The notes under the pieces were generated by a model. The model did not search any database and had not been told where the DNA came from. It was given only the letters and a program-made list of their open reading frames with translations. Positions 15,507 through 23,848 of a stretch of 49,047 nt of DNA are shown piece after piece. Made by a program: the position numbers and the translations under genes. Origin of the DNA: Palsa-661 sp035535015. GTDB lineage: Bacteria > Actinomycetota > Acidimicrobiia > Acidimicrobiales > UBA8190. The stretch spans positions 1 to 49,047 of the forward strand of contig DATLQU010000028.1 of the NCBI GenBank assembly GCA_035535015.1, given 5' to 3'. How positions within the stretch are numbered: position 1 is the first letter of the stretch; the number at the start of each line of letters is the position of its first letter.

Positions 15507-16568
15507 TCACGCCGACTCCAACGTCTGCAGGCCCATCTCGGCCAGCCGCACCACGCTGGTGGCGAAACCCTCCACACTCGAGCGGTCGCCGGCCGTGGCC
15601 CCGCCGACGTAGCGGGCGTAGACACCCTGCAGGATGCAGGCCAACTTCCAGTAGCCGAATGCCACATAGAAATCGAGACGAGAGATGTCGCGTCCTGAGG
15701 CGGCCTGGTAGCGGGCGCGGACCTCGGCGCGCCCGGGGAAGCCGGGCACGGTCGTCGGCGTCACGCCGAGGATGGCGGCTTCGTCTCCGGCCTCGGTCCA
15801 ATAGACCATCAGCAGTCCGAGATCGGCGAGCGGGTCGCCGAGAGTGCAGATCTCCCAGTCGAGGACGGCGCGGACGGTGCCATCGTCGCCAAGCACCGAG
15901 TTGTCGAGCCGGTAGTCACCATGGACGATGGAAGTCCCCACCTGTGGAGGAATGTCGGCCGCCAACTTGTCGTGCACGGCGTTTATGATCGTGGCCGTCT
16001 CGGCTCCCTCCACCGTGGAATTCCGGAACTGCTCGTCCCAGCGCCGGAGCTGCCGTTCGATGTAGCCCTGCCGCTTCCCGAAGTCCCCGAGGCCGACGGC
16101 ATCGACGTCGACGGCGTGGAGGGCGGCCAGAGTGTCGGCCATCGATTCTCCGGCCCGGCGCCGGGCGCCGAGGTCCAACTCGCGCTCGGCCGTCTCGGCG
16201 TCGCGCACGATGTGACCGTCGACGAACTCCATCACATAGAAGGGGCGTCCGTTCACCTCCTCGTCCAGGCACAGGCCGTAGGTGACGGGGACGGGGACCA
16301 CCGTCGGGCCGAGGGCGCTGATCACCCGGTGCTCGCGGGCCATGTCATGGGCGGTGGGCAGCACATGGCTCAGCGGTGGTCGCCGCAGCGCGTACCGCCG
16401 GCCGCCGGCATCGCTCACCCGGTACGTGAGATTCGAACGCCCGCCGGCGATGAGCTCGAAGGTGAGCGGGGGCTCGACGCCTGGGATGCTGTTGGTGAAC
16501 CAGCTCTCCACCCGATCGGCGTCGATCCCTTCCACGGCGTCGTGACCGGAGGCGGGGGAAGCGACCAT
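15507..16568 (-). CDS. APH/ACAD10-type phosphotransferase family protein
   Basis: Encodes 353 aa. Kinase-like motifs are visible: glycine-loop-like AGGRSNLTYRV, the hinge region FYVMEFVDGHIVRD, the catalytic HGDYRLDNSVLGDDG (Brenner-type HxDxxxxN) and the metal site VLDWEICTLGDPLADLG. The last matches the aminoglycoside-phosphotransferase superfamily branch related to the ACAD10 N-terminal kinase. Members may phosphorylate hydroxylated acyl compounds, but the substrate here is unknown. The start is ATG 16566-16568, fixed by TAGCGT 7 nt upstream; the longer open frame beyond it is antisense to cnoX. It is divergent from cnoX and upstream of the PAC2 gene. Confidence 0.85.
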   Translation of the reverse strand: MVASPASGHDAVEGIDADRVESWFTNSIPGVEPPLTFELIAGGRSNLTYRVSDAGGRRYALRRPPLSHVLPTAHDMAREHRVISALGPTVVPVPVTYGLCLDEEVNGRPFYVMEFVDGHIVRDAETAERELDLGARRRAGESMADTLAALHAVDVDAVGLGDFGKRQGYIERQLRRWDEQFRNSTVEGAETATIINAVHDKLAADIPPQVGTSIVHGDYRLDNSVLGDDGTVRAVLDWEICTLGDPLADLGLLMVYWTEAGDEAAILGVTPTTVPGFPGRAEVRARYQAASGRDISRLDFYVAFGYWKLACILQGVYARYVGGATAGDRSSVEGFATSVVRLAEMGLQTLESA

Positions 16569-16575
16569 GCGGTGC

Positions 16576-16581
16576 ACGCTA
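16576..16581 (-). promoter_or_regulatory. -10 box TAGCGT, leaderless phosphotransferase gene
   Basis: On the reverse strand TAGCGT ends 7 nt before ATG 16568. Confidence 0.5.
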
Positions 16582-16679
16582 TCTCCCGTTCCCGGGCCGG
16601 ACATCCGTCCCCGGGGCTGGCGAACCCCGAACCTCGACACGGGCCGCCGTACCCGGCCGGGAACATGATCGTCCTCCGG

Positions 16680-16685
16680 TATCGT
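16680..16685 (+). promoter_or_regulatory. -10 box TATCGT, leaderless cnoX-like gene
   Basis: TATCGT ends 7 nt before GTG 16693, with no ribosome site. Confidence 0.5.
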
Positions 16686-16692
16686 CGGTGCT

Positions 16693-17409
16693 GTGATCAC
16701 TGTGATCGATGTCACCGATGCCACCTTCGAGCACGACGTCCTCGACCGTTCGGTCGAAGTCCCCGTCGTCATCGACCTGTGGGCCCCGTGGTGCGGTCCG
16801 TGCCGCACCCTCGGGCCCATTCTGGAGAAGGCCGTCGAAGCGTCCAACGGTGCCGTCGAACTGGTGAAAGTCAATGTCGACGACAACCCCCGGGTGTCCG
16901 CCGCCTTCCAGGTGCAGTCCATTCCGGCCGTCTTCGCCGTGCGCGACCGCAAGATCGTCGACCAGTTCATCGGCGCTCTCCCCGAACCGCAGGTGACGGC
17001 GTTCATCTCCGGCCTCGCTCCGGCGCCGTCGGAGGCGGACGAGCTCGTCGCCGCCGGAGACGAGGCCTCTCTGCGCCGGGCCCTCGAGCTCGAACCCGAC
17101 CATCCTGCCGGCGTCGTGGCCTTGGCCCGTCTCCTGGTGGAGCAGGGCACGCCGGCCGAGGCCCTCGAACTTCTGGCCCGCATCCCCGAGTCGGCCGACT
17201 CCCGGGTCGTGGCCGCCGAGGCCCGGCTGGCCGCTCAACAGGTGGAAATCCCCGCCGACGGCATCGATGTTCTCCTCGACGCTCTTCTTCTCCGGGTGAA
17301 GGAGGACGCCGACGCCCGACAGGAATTCATCGACCTCTTGGAGACGCTCGGCGCCGACGATCCCCGCGTGGCCCGCTATCGCAAGGCCCTGTCGGCCACG
17401 CTGTTCTGA
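16693..17409 (+). CDS. cnoX: Thioredoxin-TPR chaperedoxin, CnoX/YbbN-like
   Basis: Encodes 238 aa. An N-terminal thioredoxin domain (about 1-105) has an intact WCGPC redox site (Cys34 and Cys37). A TPR-like helical region (about 115-235) ends in DARQEFIDLLETLGADDPRV, the characteristic tail of YbbN. Known CnoX proteins protect unfolded substrates from overoxidation and pass them to chaperones. The E. coli protein has lost the resolving site, whereas the CGPC here suggests real thioredoxin activity. It starts a forward cluster with folP-like, holA and lepA. Confidence 0.88.
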   Translation: MITVIDVTDATFEHDVLDRSVEVPVVIDLWAPWCGPCRTLGPILEKAVEASNGAVELVKVNVDDNPRVSAAFQVQSIPAVFAVRDRKIVDQFIGALPEPQVTAFISGLAPAPSEADELVAAGDEASLRRALELEPDHPAGVVALARLLVEQGTPAEALELLARIPESADSRVVAAEARLAAQQVEIPADGIDVLLDALLLRVKEDADARQEFIDLLETLGADDPRVARYRKALSATLF

Positions 17410-17447
17410 CTCCTGGCCCGCCGTCGGGCACCGAAGGGACGGGGCAG

Positions 17448-17453
17448 TAGCCT
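17448..17453 (+). promoter_or_regulatory. -10 box TAGCCT, leaderless folP2-like gene
   Basis: TAGCCT ends 8 nt before GTG 17462, with no ribosome site. Confidence 0.45.
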
Positions 17454-17461
17454 CGCCAGCC

Positions 17462-18292
17462 GTGCACCTGCTCCTCGGGGACCGTCGTCACGACCTGAAC
17501 AGCCGGGCGCTGGTCATGGGAATCCTCAACCGCACCCCCGACTCCTTCTACGACCGCGGTGCGACCTTCGAACTCGATGTCCTGCTGGCGCGCGCCGTGA
17601 CCCTGGTGGCCGACGGGGCCGATCTCATCGACATCGGCGGGGTGAAGGCCGGCCCTGGGCCCGAGGTCACCGATGAGGAAGAGCTCGACCGGGTCATCCC
17701 CGCCATCGAAGCTCTCCACGCCCGCATCGACATTCCGATTTCGGTCGACACCTGGCGGGCATCGGTGGCCCGGGCCGCCTACCGGGCCGGAGCCGTCATG
17801 GGCAACGACATCAGTGGCTTCGCCGATCCCGACTACCTGCCGGCGGCTGCCGAGGCCGGTGCCGCCGTGGTGGCCACCCACATCCGCCTCGCCCCCCGTG
17901 TCCGTGATCCCGAGCCCGTCTACGACGATGTCCTCGACGCCGTGAGGACGTTCCTGGTCGAGCGGGCGGCCCGGGCCACCGCCGCCGGGATCAGCCCCGA
18001 TCGGATCGTCCTCGACGCCGGCCTCGACCTGGGCAAGACAGCCGAGCAGTCGCTCGCCTTACTGCGGGGATCGTCTGCCCTGGCCCAATTGGGTCATCCC
18101 CTTCTCCTCTCCGCCTCCAACAAGACGTTCCTCGGCGCTGTCCTCGATCTCGACATCGACCACCGGGGCGAGGCGTCATTGGCCGCCGCCGCCCTTGGCG
18201 TCGCCCTCGGCTGCCGGATCGTCAGGGTCCACGACGTGGCCGGCAGCCGGGCCGTCTGCGACAGCCTGGCAGCCGTGATGGAGGCGGCCTGA
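17462..18292 (+). CDS. Dihydropteroate synthase paralogue, FolP2-like
   Basis: Encodes 276 aa with the TIM-barrel of dihydropteroate synthase: MGILNRTPDSFYDRGATFE, DLIDIGGVKAGPGPEV, ISVDTWR, NDISGF, LDAGLDLGKT, SASNKTFLG and a C-terminal RIVRVHDV. Several of these differ from a canonical FolP: the ESTRPG loop is GVKAGPG, DPGIGFGKT is DAGLDLGKT, and SRKSFIG is SNKTFLG. The same changes mark mycobacterial FolP2, which is reported to lack normal activity. It may therefore be a non-canonical paralogue rather than the folate enzyme, but this cannot be settled without knowing whether another folP exists. It is followed by holA after 2 nt. Confidence 0.85.
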   Translation: MHLLLGDRRHDLNSRALVMGILNRTPDSFYDRGATFELDVLLARAVTLVADGADLIDIGGVKAGPGPEVTDEEELDRVIPAIEALHARIDIPISVDTWRASVARAAYRAGAVMGNDISGFADPDYLPAAAEAGAAVVATHIRLAPRVRDPEPVYDDVLDAVRTFLVERAARATAAGISPDRIVLDAGLDLGKTAEQSLALLRGSSALAQLGHPLLLSASNKTFLGAVLDLDIDHRGEASLAAAALGVALGCRIVRVHDVAGSRAVCDSLAAVMEAA

Positions 18293-18294
18293 GC

Positions 18295-19383
18295 ATGGCT
18301 ACCGGTCCGGCCCGACCGCCCAAGGAGTCGACGCAGACCACGGGGGGCACCGCCGACGCCGGCGTTTACCTGGTCCGGGGAGACGACGCCTCGCTCGTGG
18401 CCCAGGCCGTGCACGATCTGTTGAGCGTCCTCGTCGGTGATCGCGACCCGGCGTCGGTAGTGGAGGAGCACGGGGGACCGGGCGCTCCCGATCTGGACGT
18501 CGGCCTCATCGTCGATGCCTTGACCACGCCGCCGTTCATCGCCGACCGCCGGGTCATCGTGGTCCGCGAAGCGGGCCGCCTTGTCTCGGCCGACGCCGGC
18601 CGTCTGGTCGTCTGTCTCGACGACCCCATTCCCGGCGTCGTCCTCGTCCTCGTCGCCGGTGGAGGCACCATTCCGGCGGCCCTGGTGAAGGCCGTCGACC
18701 GCCTTGGATCGGTGGTGGACACGGCCGTGGGGACCGGTCGCGCCCGGACCCAATGGTTGGTCGAACGTCTCCACGCCGCCCCGGTCCGACTGGACGCCCG
18801 GGCCGCTACCTTGCTCGGGGATCATCTGGGGGGTGACCTGAGTCGGGTCCAGGGAATTCTCGACACCCTCGAGGCCACCTACGGCCCCGGCGCCGCCATC
18901 GACTCGGCCAAGCTCGCCCCCTTCCTGGGCGAGGCCGGCCGCGTGGCTCCGTGGGATCTGACCGACGCCATCGATGCCGGGGACACGGCCACGGCGCTGG
19001 CCGCCCTGGCCCGGCTGGTGGGTCCCGGGGGGTCCCACCCTCTGGTCGTGCTGTCGCTCCTGCACCGTCACTACCAGGCCATGCTCCGGCTGGACGGGGC
19101 CGGGGTGACGTCGGGCGAACAGGCCGCGACCCTCCTTGGCCTGCGCAGCGCCTTTCCTGCCCGCAAAGCCCTCGAACAAGGCCGGAGGATGGGCCCGGCC
19201 CGGCTGGGTCGGGCCGTCACCTTGCTGGCCGATGCCGATCTCGACGTCCGGGGTCGCAGCGCGCTGCCCGACGGCACCATTCTCGAGGTGCTGGTGGGGC
19301 GGCTCAGCCGACTGGGCAGCGTCCGGGAGGCGGCGTCGGCGCGCGGAGGCCGGTCGCCGGCCCGCCGGCGCTCGTCGACGTGA
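18295..19383 (+). CDS. holA: DNA polymerase III subunit delta
   Basis: Encodes 362 aa. The pattern is that of actinobacterial HolA: YLVRGDDASLVAQAVHDLL at the start (degenerate AAA+ domain), DALTTPPFIADRRVIVVREA, then the helical collar domain with GGDLSRVQGILDTLEATYG and SHPLVVLSLLHRHYQAMLRL. The delta subunit opens the beta clamp in the clamp loader. A typical P-loop is absent, as expected for delta. It starts with ATG two bases after folP2 and converges with rpsT, the classical holA-rpsT neighbourhood. The C-terminus is a short basic tail (RSPARRRSST). Confidence 0.92.
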   Translation: MATGPARPPKESTQTTGGTADAGVYLVRGDDASLVAQAVHDLLSVLVGDRDPASVVEEHGGPGAPDLDVGLIVDALTTPPFIADRRVIVVREAGRLVSADAGRLVVCLDDPIPGVVLVLVAGGGTIPAALVKAVDRLGSVVDTAVGTGRARTQWLVERLHAAPVRLDARAATLLGDHLGGDLSRVQGILDTLEATYGPGAAIDSAKLAPFLGEAGRVAPWDLTDAIDAGDTATALAALARLVGPGGSHPLVVLSLLHRHYQAMLRLDGAGVTSGEQAATLLGLRSAFPARKALEQGRRMGPARLGRAVTLLADADLDVRGRSALPDGTILEVLVGRLSRLGSVREAASARGGRSPARRRSST

Positions 19384-19416
19384 CGACCGGCGGCGGCCCG
19401 CTTCCTTCTCGGGCCT

Positions 19417-19704
19417 TTACTTCTTGGTGCTGACCGGCTCCTGATCACCGGCCCGGGCGGCACGACGCATCAGCCGGGACTTGCGGTTCGAGGCTTGGTT
19501 CTTGTGGATAACGCCCTGGGCGGCGGCCCGGTCGATACGACGGACGGCCATCCGGATGGTCTCGCTCGTGTCTTCGGCCCCGGCGTCGATGGCGCTCACG
19601 GCCGTCTTCGTCCGGGTGCGCATCTCCGAGCGGACGGACTTGTTCTTCAGGCGCCGACGCTCGTTCTGACGGTTGCGCTTGATCTGGCTCTTGATATTGG
19701 CCAC
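19417..19704 (-). CDS. rpsT: 30S ribosomal protein S20
   Basis: Encodes 95 aa from GTG 19702-19704. The sequence ANIKSQIKRNRQNERRRLKN is unmistakable S20 and the middle (TAVSAIDAGAEDTSETIRMA, then IHKNQASNRKSRLMRRA) follows the family. S20 binds 16S rRNA helices near the bottom of the 30S body. The start is chosen by the family N-terminus; a weak GCGAGAA precedes it. It lies antiparallel between holA and lepA. A TACGCT on the reverse strand about 100 nt upstream could be its promoter. Confidence 0.97.
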   Translation of the reverse strand: MANIKSQIKRNRQNERRRLKNKSVRSEMRTRTKTAVSAIDAGAEDTSETIRMAVRRIDRAAAQGVIHKNQASNRKSRLMRRAARAGDQEPVSTKK

Positions 19705-19891
19705 GTGACGTTCTCGCTGTTCGAGGGACGGAACCGGCGCCTGCTGGGCTCGGCGGATGCGGACGGTCGGGGCGACACCTCGGGGCGCCACCGCGGGCAA
19801 CGAGCGTAGCAGGGCGTCTTCTCATCGGTTTCCGGGGCTTCCGACGCCCGATCGGCGGCCCTCATGGGTCAGGGGCACTCCCCGCCACCGG

Positions 19892-19897
19892 TACGCT
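19892..19897 (+). promoter_or_regulatory. -10 box TACGCT, near-leaderless lepA
   Basis: TACGCT ends 9 nt before GTG 19907, which would leave a leader of only one to three bases. Confidence 0.4.
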
Positions 19898-19906
19898 CCT
19901 GGGGCC

Positions 19907-21694
19907 GTGCTGCAGACCGACCGGATCCGCAATTTCTCCATCGTGAGCCATGTCGACCACGGCAAGTCCACCCTGTCGGACCGCATTCTGGAGCTGACTG
20001 AGACCGTCGACCCCCGGCTCATGCGGGAGCAGTACCTCGATTCCATGGACATCGAGCGTGAGCGGGGCATCACCATCAAGGCCCAGAACGTCCGGGTCCG
20101 CTGGCGGGACCACGTCCTGCACTTGATCGACACCCCGGGTCACGTCGACTTCGGCTACGAAGTCAGCCGCTCGCTGGCGGCCTGCGAGGGGGCCGTGCTC
20201 CTGGTCGACGCCTCCCAGGGCATCCAGGCCCAGACCCTGGCCACCTGTTACCAGGCCATCGAGAACAACCTCGAGATCGTGGCCGCCCTGAACAAGATCG
20301 ACCTGCCGGCGGCCGATCCCGAACGGTACGCGTCGGAGATCGAACGGGTCCTGGGCATCGACGCCTCGACCATCCTCCACATCTCGGCCAAAACGGGTAC
20401 CGGGGTCGACGCCCTCCTCGACGCCATCGTCGAGCGCGTCCCGCCCCCGACGGGTGACGCCGACAAGCCGCTGCGGGCCCTCATCTTCGACTCCGCCTAC
20501 GACCAGTACCGCGGCGTGGTCTCCTCGGTCCGGGTGATGGAGGGCGTCCTGCGCACCCGATCGCGGATCCGCTACATGCAGGCCGGCACCGTCCAGGAGG
20601 TGGAGGAGATCGGCGTACGCACACCCGATCCCACCCCCGTGGACGAGCTCGGTCCCGGCGAGGTCGGCTACCTCATCTCGGGAATCAAGGACGTCGGGCA
20701 GGCGCGTTCGGGTGAGACGGTGACCGACGCCGTCCATCCCGCCGTCGAGGCGCTCCACGGCTACCGCGACCCGAAACCCATGGTCTTCTGCGGTCTGTAT
20801 CCCGTCGACGGCGACGAATTGACCGAACTGCGCGAGGCGCTTGACAAGCTCCGTCTGAACGACTCGAGCTTCACCTTCGAACCCGAATCCTCGGGCGCCC
20901 TCGGCTTCGGCTTCCGCTGTGGATTCCTCGGCCTTCTCCACATGGAGATTGTCCGCGAACGTCTCGAGCGCGAGTTCAACCTGTCGCTCATCGCCACCGC
21001 ACCTTCGGTCGCCTACCTGGCCCACTGCACCGACGGTACCGAAGCCCGCTTCGACAATCCGAGCGAGATGCCCGATGCCAGCAAGCTCGATCACATCGAC
21101 GAGCCGATGCTCCGGGCCACCCTGATCGTGCCCACCGAGCACATCGGCACCGTCATGGATCTCTGCCAGACCCGCCGAGGCGAGCTCGACCGGATGGAGT
21201 ACATCTCCTCCGAACGCGTCGAGCTGCTCTACCGCATCCCTCTGGGCGAAGTCGTCATCGATTTCTTCGATCAGTTGAAGAGCCGCACCAAGGGCTACGC
21301 CAGCCTCGACTACGAGGCCGACGGCTACAAGACCGCCACGCTCGTGAAGGTCGACCTCCTCATCAACCAGGTTCCGGTGGACGCCTTCTCGACGGTGGTC
21401 CACAAGTCGAACGCCGATGTCTACGGCCGGAAGATGACCGAGAAGCTCCGTACCCTCATCCCGCGTCAGCTTTTCGACGTCCCCATCCAGGCGGCCATCG
21501 GCGGCCGGGTGATCGCCCGCGAAACCGTCAAGGCCCGCCGCAAGGACGTCTTGGCCAAGTGCTATGGCGGTGACATCACCCGGAAGCGCAAACTTCTCGA
21601 GAAGCAGAAGGAAGGCAAGAAGAAGATGAAGTCCATCGGGCGCGTCGAGGTGCCCCAGGAAGCCTTCGTTGCCGCCCTGCGTCTGGAGGACTGA
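19907..21694 (+). CDS. lepA: Elongation factor 4 (LepA GTPase)
   Basis: Encodes 595 aa, normal for LepA. The start GTG 19907 gives LQTDRIRNFSIVSHVDHGKS, matching family N-termini; the frame is open upstream but antisense to the rpsT leader. G1 is HVDHGKST (about 15-22), G3 DTPGHVDFGYEVSRSL, G4 NKIDLP. The switch region RERGITIKAQNVRV is typical. Domains II, III and V follow, then the LepA-specific C-terminal domain with the basic motif GGDITRKRKLLEKQKEGKKK. LepA acts on translating ribosomes and 30S biogenesis. The final residues RVEVPQEAFVAALRLED are intact. Confidence 0.98.
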   Translation: MLQTDRIRNFSIVSHVDHGKSTLSDRILELTETVDPRLMREQYLDSMDIERERGITIKAQNVRVRWRDHVLHLIDTPGHVDFGYEVSRSLAACEGAVLLVDASQGIQAQTLATCYQAIENNLEIVAALNKIDLPAADPERYASEIERVLGIDASTILHISAKTGTGVDALLDAIVERVPPPTGDADKPLRALIFDSAYDQYRGVVSSVRVMEGVLRTRSRIRYMQAGTVQEVEEIGVRTPDPTPVDELGPGEVGYLISGIKDVGQARSGETVTDAVHPAVEALHGYRDPKPMVFCGLYPVDGDELTELREALDKLRLNDSSFTFEPESSGALGFGFRCGFLGLLHMEIVRERLEREFNLSLIATAPSVAYLAHCTDGTEARFDNPSEMPDASKLDHIDEPMLRATLIVPTEHIGTVMDLCQTRRGELDRMEYISSERVELLYRIPLGEVVIDFFDQLKSRTKGYASLDYEADGYKTATLVKVDLLINQVPVDAFSTVVHKSNADVYGRKMTEKLRTLIPRQLFDVPIQAAIGGRVIARETVKARRKDVLAKCYGGDITRKRKLLEKQKEGKKKMKSIGRVEVPQEAFVAALRLED

Positions 21695-21729
21695 GCCGAC
21701 GGTGCCATTCCCGGCGCCCGCCTCCGCGG

Positions 21730-21985
21730 TCAGCCCGGCAGCACCTCTCCCGGGGTCGGGATGACAGCGGTGGGGAAGTCATCGGGGAATGCTCCGAGGG
21801 CCACGGTGATCTTGGAGAACCCCATGAACAGCGCCAGACCGGCCGTCAGCTCGACCGTTCCCGCCGGCCCCGTAGTGCGTCAGCAGCTGCTCTTTCAGGC
21901 TGTCATCGAACAGGTTGCCCCTCAGTCCGAAGACCCGGGCGAATTCGCTCTCGCCCGAGACGGTGGTCGGGATCCCCGATCTCAT
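21730..21985 (-). pseudogene. Decayed carboxymuconolactone-decarboxylase/AhpD-like gene remnant
   Basis: On the reverse strand, EFARVFGLRGNLFDDSLKEQ is followed by LLTHYGAGG in one frame. It continues one frame over as TVELTAGLALFMGFSKITVA with LGAFPDDFP, ending at TGA 21730. Joined, these resemble the C-terminal third of CMD/AhpD-family proteins (late helix with VELT). The usual catalytic Cys-His half is missing, and a frameshift lies near 21855-21860. I read it as a truncated, frameshifted leftover in the insertion between lepA and hrcA. Confidence 0.5.
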
Positions 21986-22001
21986 CGAACCGCCGCCGGC
22001 A

Positions 22002-22364
22002 TCAGGCGATGACCGGATGTTCCTCTGCCACGAAGAGAGGCGAGCGGCCGTGGTCGATGAAGCGGGCCTCGTCGAGCGCCAGTTCGGCGGCGGCGGCCAT
22101 GCCCGCCTCGCTGCCGGCCACCAGCGCGTCGGTGTCGTCGAACCACAGCTCGGCCACCCCGTCATACGCCTCGGGGCCGCCCCGGCTGGCGGCCAATATC
22201 GCGTTGACCGCTCCGGACGTCGTGTGCAACTGCACGTAGCGCCGGATCCCCAGAGCCGATGCGTGCCGGGTCACCAGCGGCCCGTGTTCCTCGCGCCAGT
22301 AGCGGTGGAATTCCTCCTCGCTGATCTCGGGTCGGCGACGCAGGCAGAAGATCAGCTTGACCAT
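22002..22364 (-). CDS. EthD-domain (dimeric alpha-beta barrel) protein
   Basis: Encodes 120 aa. The opening MVKLIFCLRRRPEISEEEFH followed by RYWREEHGPLV is the EthD/ferredoxin-like pattern, and AYDGVAELWFDDTDAL the usual central strand. EthD-type proteins are small dimers needed by or fused to ring-cleaving and monooxygenase systems; the exact role here is unknown. The start is set by TAACAT 7 nt upstream. It diverges from the amine oxidase gene and lies just upstream of the CMD remnant, so the two once formed a reverse-strand unit. Confidence 0.8.
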   Translation of the reverse strand: MVKLIFCLRRRPEISEEEFHRYWREEHGPLVTRHASALGIRRYVQLHTTSGAVNAILAASRGGPEAYDGVAELWFDDTDALVAGSEAGMAAAAELALDEARFIDHGRSPLFVAEEHPVIA

Positions 22365-22371
22365 GGCCCCG

Positions 22372-22377
22372 ATGTTA
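22372..22377 (-). promoter_or_regulatory. -10 box TAACAT, leaderless EthD-like gene
   Basis: On the reverse strand TAACAT ends 7 nt before ATG 22364. Confidence 0.45.
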
Positions 22378-22421
22378 TGAGCACCGAACCGACCGGGCCC
22401 GCCGCATGGCCCGAGTTTGGA

Positions 22422-22427
22422 TACCGT
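22422..22427 (+). promoter_or_regulatory. -10 box TACCGT, leaderless amine oxidase
   Basis: TACCGT ends 6 nt before GTG 22434. It supports that start over the in-frame ATG at 22377. Confidence 0.45.
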
Positions 22428-22433
22428 GGCCCG

Positions 22434-23813
22434 GTGCAGGACCGCGACTGCGAGGCGCTGATCATCGGAGCGGGCTACGCCGGGCTCTCGGCCGCCCGGG
22501 AACTCACCCGGGCCGGGATCGACGTCCTCGTCCTCGAGGCCCGCGACCGGGTGGGCGGCCGGGTGTGGACCACGACGACGGCCACGGGAGCCACCGTCGA
22601 CCACGGGGGTCAGTGGATCGGACCCGGTCAGGACCGGCTGCAGAAGTTGGCCGACGAGTCCGGGGCCGAGACCTTTCCCACCTTCACCACGGGTGAAGCA
22701 GTGGAGTGGCGCGATGGCAACCGGGCCACCTACGCCGGGCTCATCCCCACCTCCGACACCACCGCCGCCGCCGACGGCATCGAGGCCATCTTCGAGCTGG
22801 ACCTGGCCTCGGCCCATATCCCCCTGGAGGCGCCCTGGGACGCCCCCGAGGCGCGCCTACGCGACGAGCAGACCCTGGGTTCCTGGCTGGCCGCCACCGT
22901 CACCTCGGCCGGCGCCCGGAACATCATCACCGCCGCGGTCAAGAGCATCTTCGGCACCGAGCCCGGCGAGCTCTCCCTTCTCTTCACCCTCTTCTATCTC
23001 CACTCCGGCGGTGGCCTCATGAACCTGGCCCGCACCACCAACGGGGCCCAGGAACGACGCTTCGCCGGTGGGGCCCAGCAGTGCGCCCTGTACCTGGCCC
23101 ACGAACTGGCGGGCCGCGTCCTGCTGTCGTCACCGGTCTCCTCCGTGGCCTACGGACCCGACGGTGTCACCGCCATCGTCGACCGCCCCGAGCCCGGCGG
23201 CCACCCCGTCAGGGTCAGGGCCCGACGCTGCATCGTGGCCATGCCTCCGGCTCTCTCGGTCCGCCTGGACTGGACGCCACCGCTCCCCGGTCGACGCGAC
23301 CAACTCTCCATGCGCGCCCCCATGGGGTCGGTCACCAAGATCCACGCCGTCTACGACCGGCCCTTCTGGCGCGATCACGGTCTGAACGGCCAGGTCGTCT
23401 CCGACCAGGGGGCGGTGCGCGTCAGCTTCGACGACTCCCCGCCCGAGGCCTCCCATGGCATCCTGCTCGGCTTCATCGCCGGCGACGAGTGCCGCGCCCT
23501 CGACAGCGCCACCCCCGCCGTTCGGGCCGAGGTCGCCCTGGCCGACTTCGTCCGCTACTTCGGCCCGCAGGCGGCCCACCCTCTCGAGCTGGTCGAGCAG
23601 CACTGGCCGGCCGAGCGCTACACCCGGGGCGGGCCGGTCGCTGTCTTCTCGCCCGGCCTCCTCACCGGCTTCGGTCCCGCCTTGCGCGACCCTGTGGGCC
23701 CGGTCCACTGGGCCGGTACCGAGACGGCGACCGTTTGGTGCGGCTACATCGACGGCGCCCTCTCCTCCGGGGTCCGGGCGGCGGCCGAGGTCCTCGCCGC
23801 CCTGAGCCACTGA
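22434..23813 (+). CDS. Flavin-containing monoamine oxidase family protein
   Basis: Encodes 459 aa from GTG 22434. A Rossmann FAD-binding motif IIGAGYAGLSAARELTRAG is at residues about 8-27, followed by VLEARDRVGGRVWT. The substrate domain includes the Lys of GSVTKIHAVYDRPFWR, equivalent to the flavin-facing Lys of monoamine oxidases. The C-terminal FAD segment VHWAGTETATVWCGYIDGA closely follows the MAO/putrescine-oxidase pattern. It probably oxidises a primary amine to an aldehyde with H2O2; the substrate is unknown. No signal peptide, so cytosolic. SCP2-like and APC permease genes follow on the same strand, suggesting an uptake-and-oxidation module. Confidence 0.9.
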   Translation: MQDRDCEALIIGAGYAGLSAARELTRAGIDVLVLEARDRVGGRVWTTTTATGATVDHGGQWIGPGQDRLQKLADESGAETFPTFTTGEAVEWRDGNRATYAGLIPTSDTTAAADGIEAIFELDLASAHIPLEAPWDAPEARLRDEQTLGSWLAATVTSAGARNIITAAVKSIFGTEPGELSLLFTLFYLHSGGGLMNLARTTNGAQERRFAGGAQQCALYLAHELAGRVLLSSPVSSVAYGPDGVTAIVDRPEPGGHPVRVRARRCIVAMPPALSVRLDWTPPLPGRRDQLSMRAPMGSVTKIHAVYDRPFWRDHGLNGQVVSDQGAVRVSFDDSPPEASHGILLGFIAGDECRALDSATPAVRAEVALADFVRYFGPQAAHPLELVEQHWPAERYTRGGPVAVFSPGLLTGFGPALRDPVGPVHWAGTETATVWCGYIDGALSSGVRAAAEVLAALSH

Positions 23814-23848
23814 ACCCCGTGCCCACCCCGACCGCGGACATCTGAGAC

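Noticed and set aside
16569..17183. N-terminal extension of the phosphotransferase frame to 558 codons
   Set aside because: The extension is antisense to cnoX, and a -10 box directly precedes ATG 16568.
22377..22433. ATG 22377 as start of the amine oxidase
   Set aside because: It would overlap the promoter box of the divergent EthD gene, and a TACCGT box plus the FAD motif position favour GTG 22434. It remains possible.
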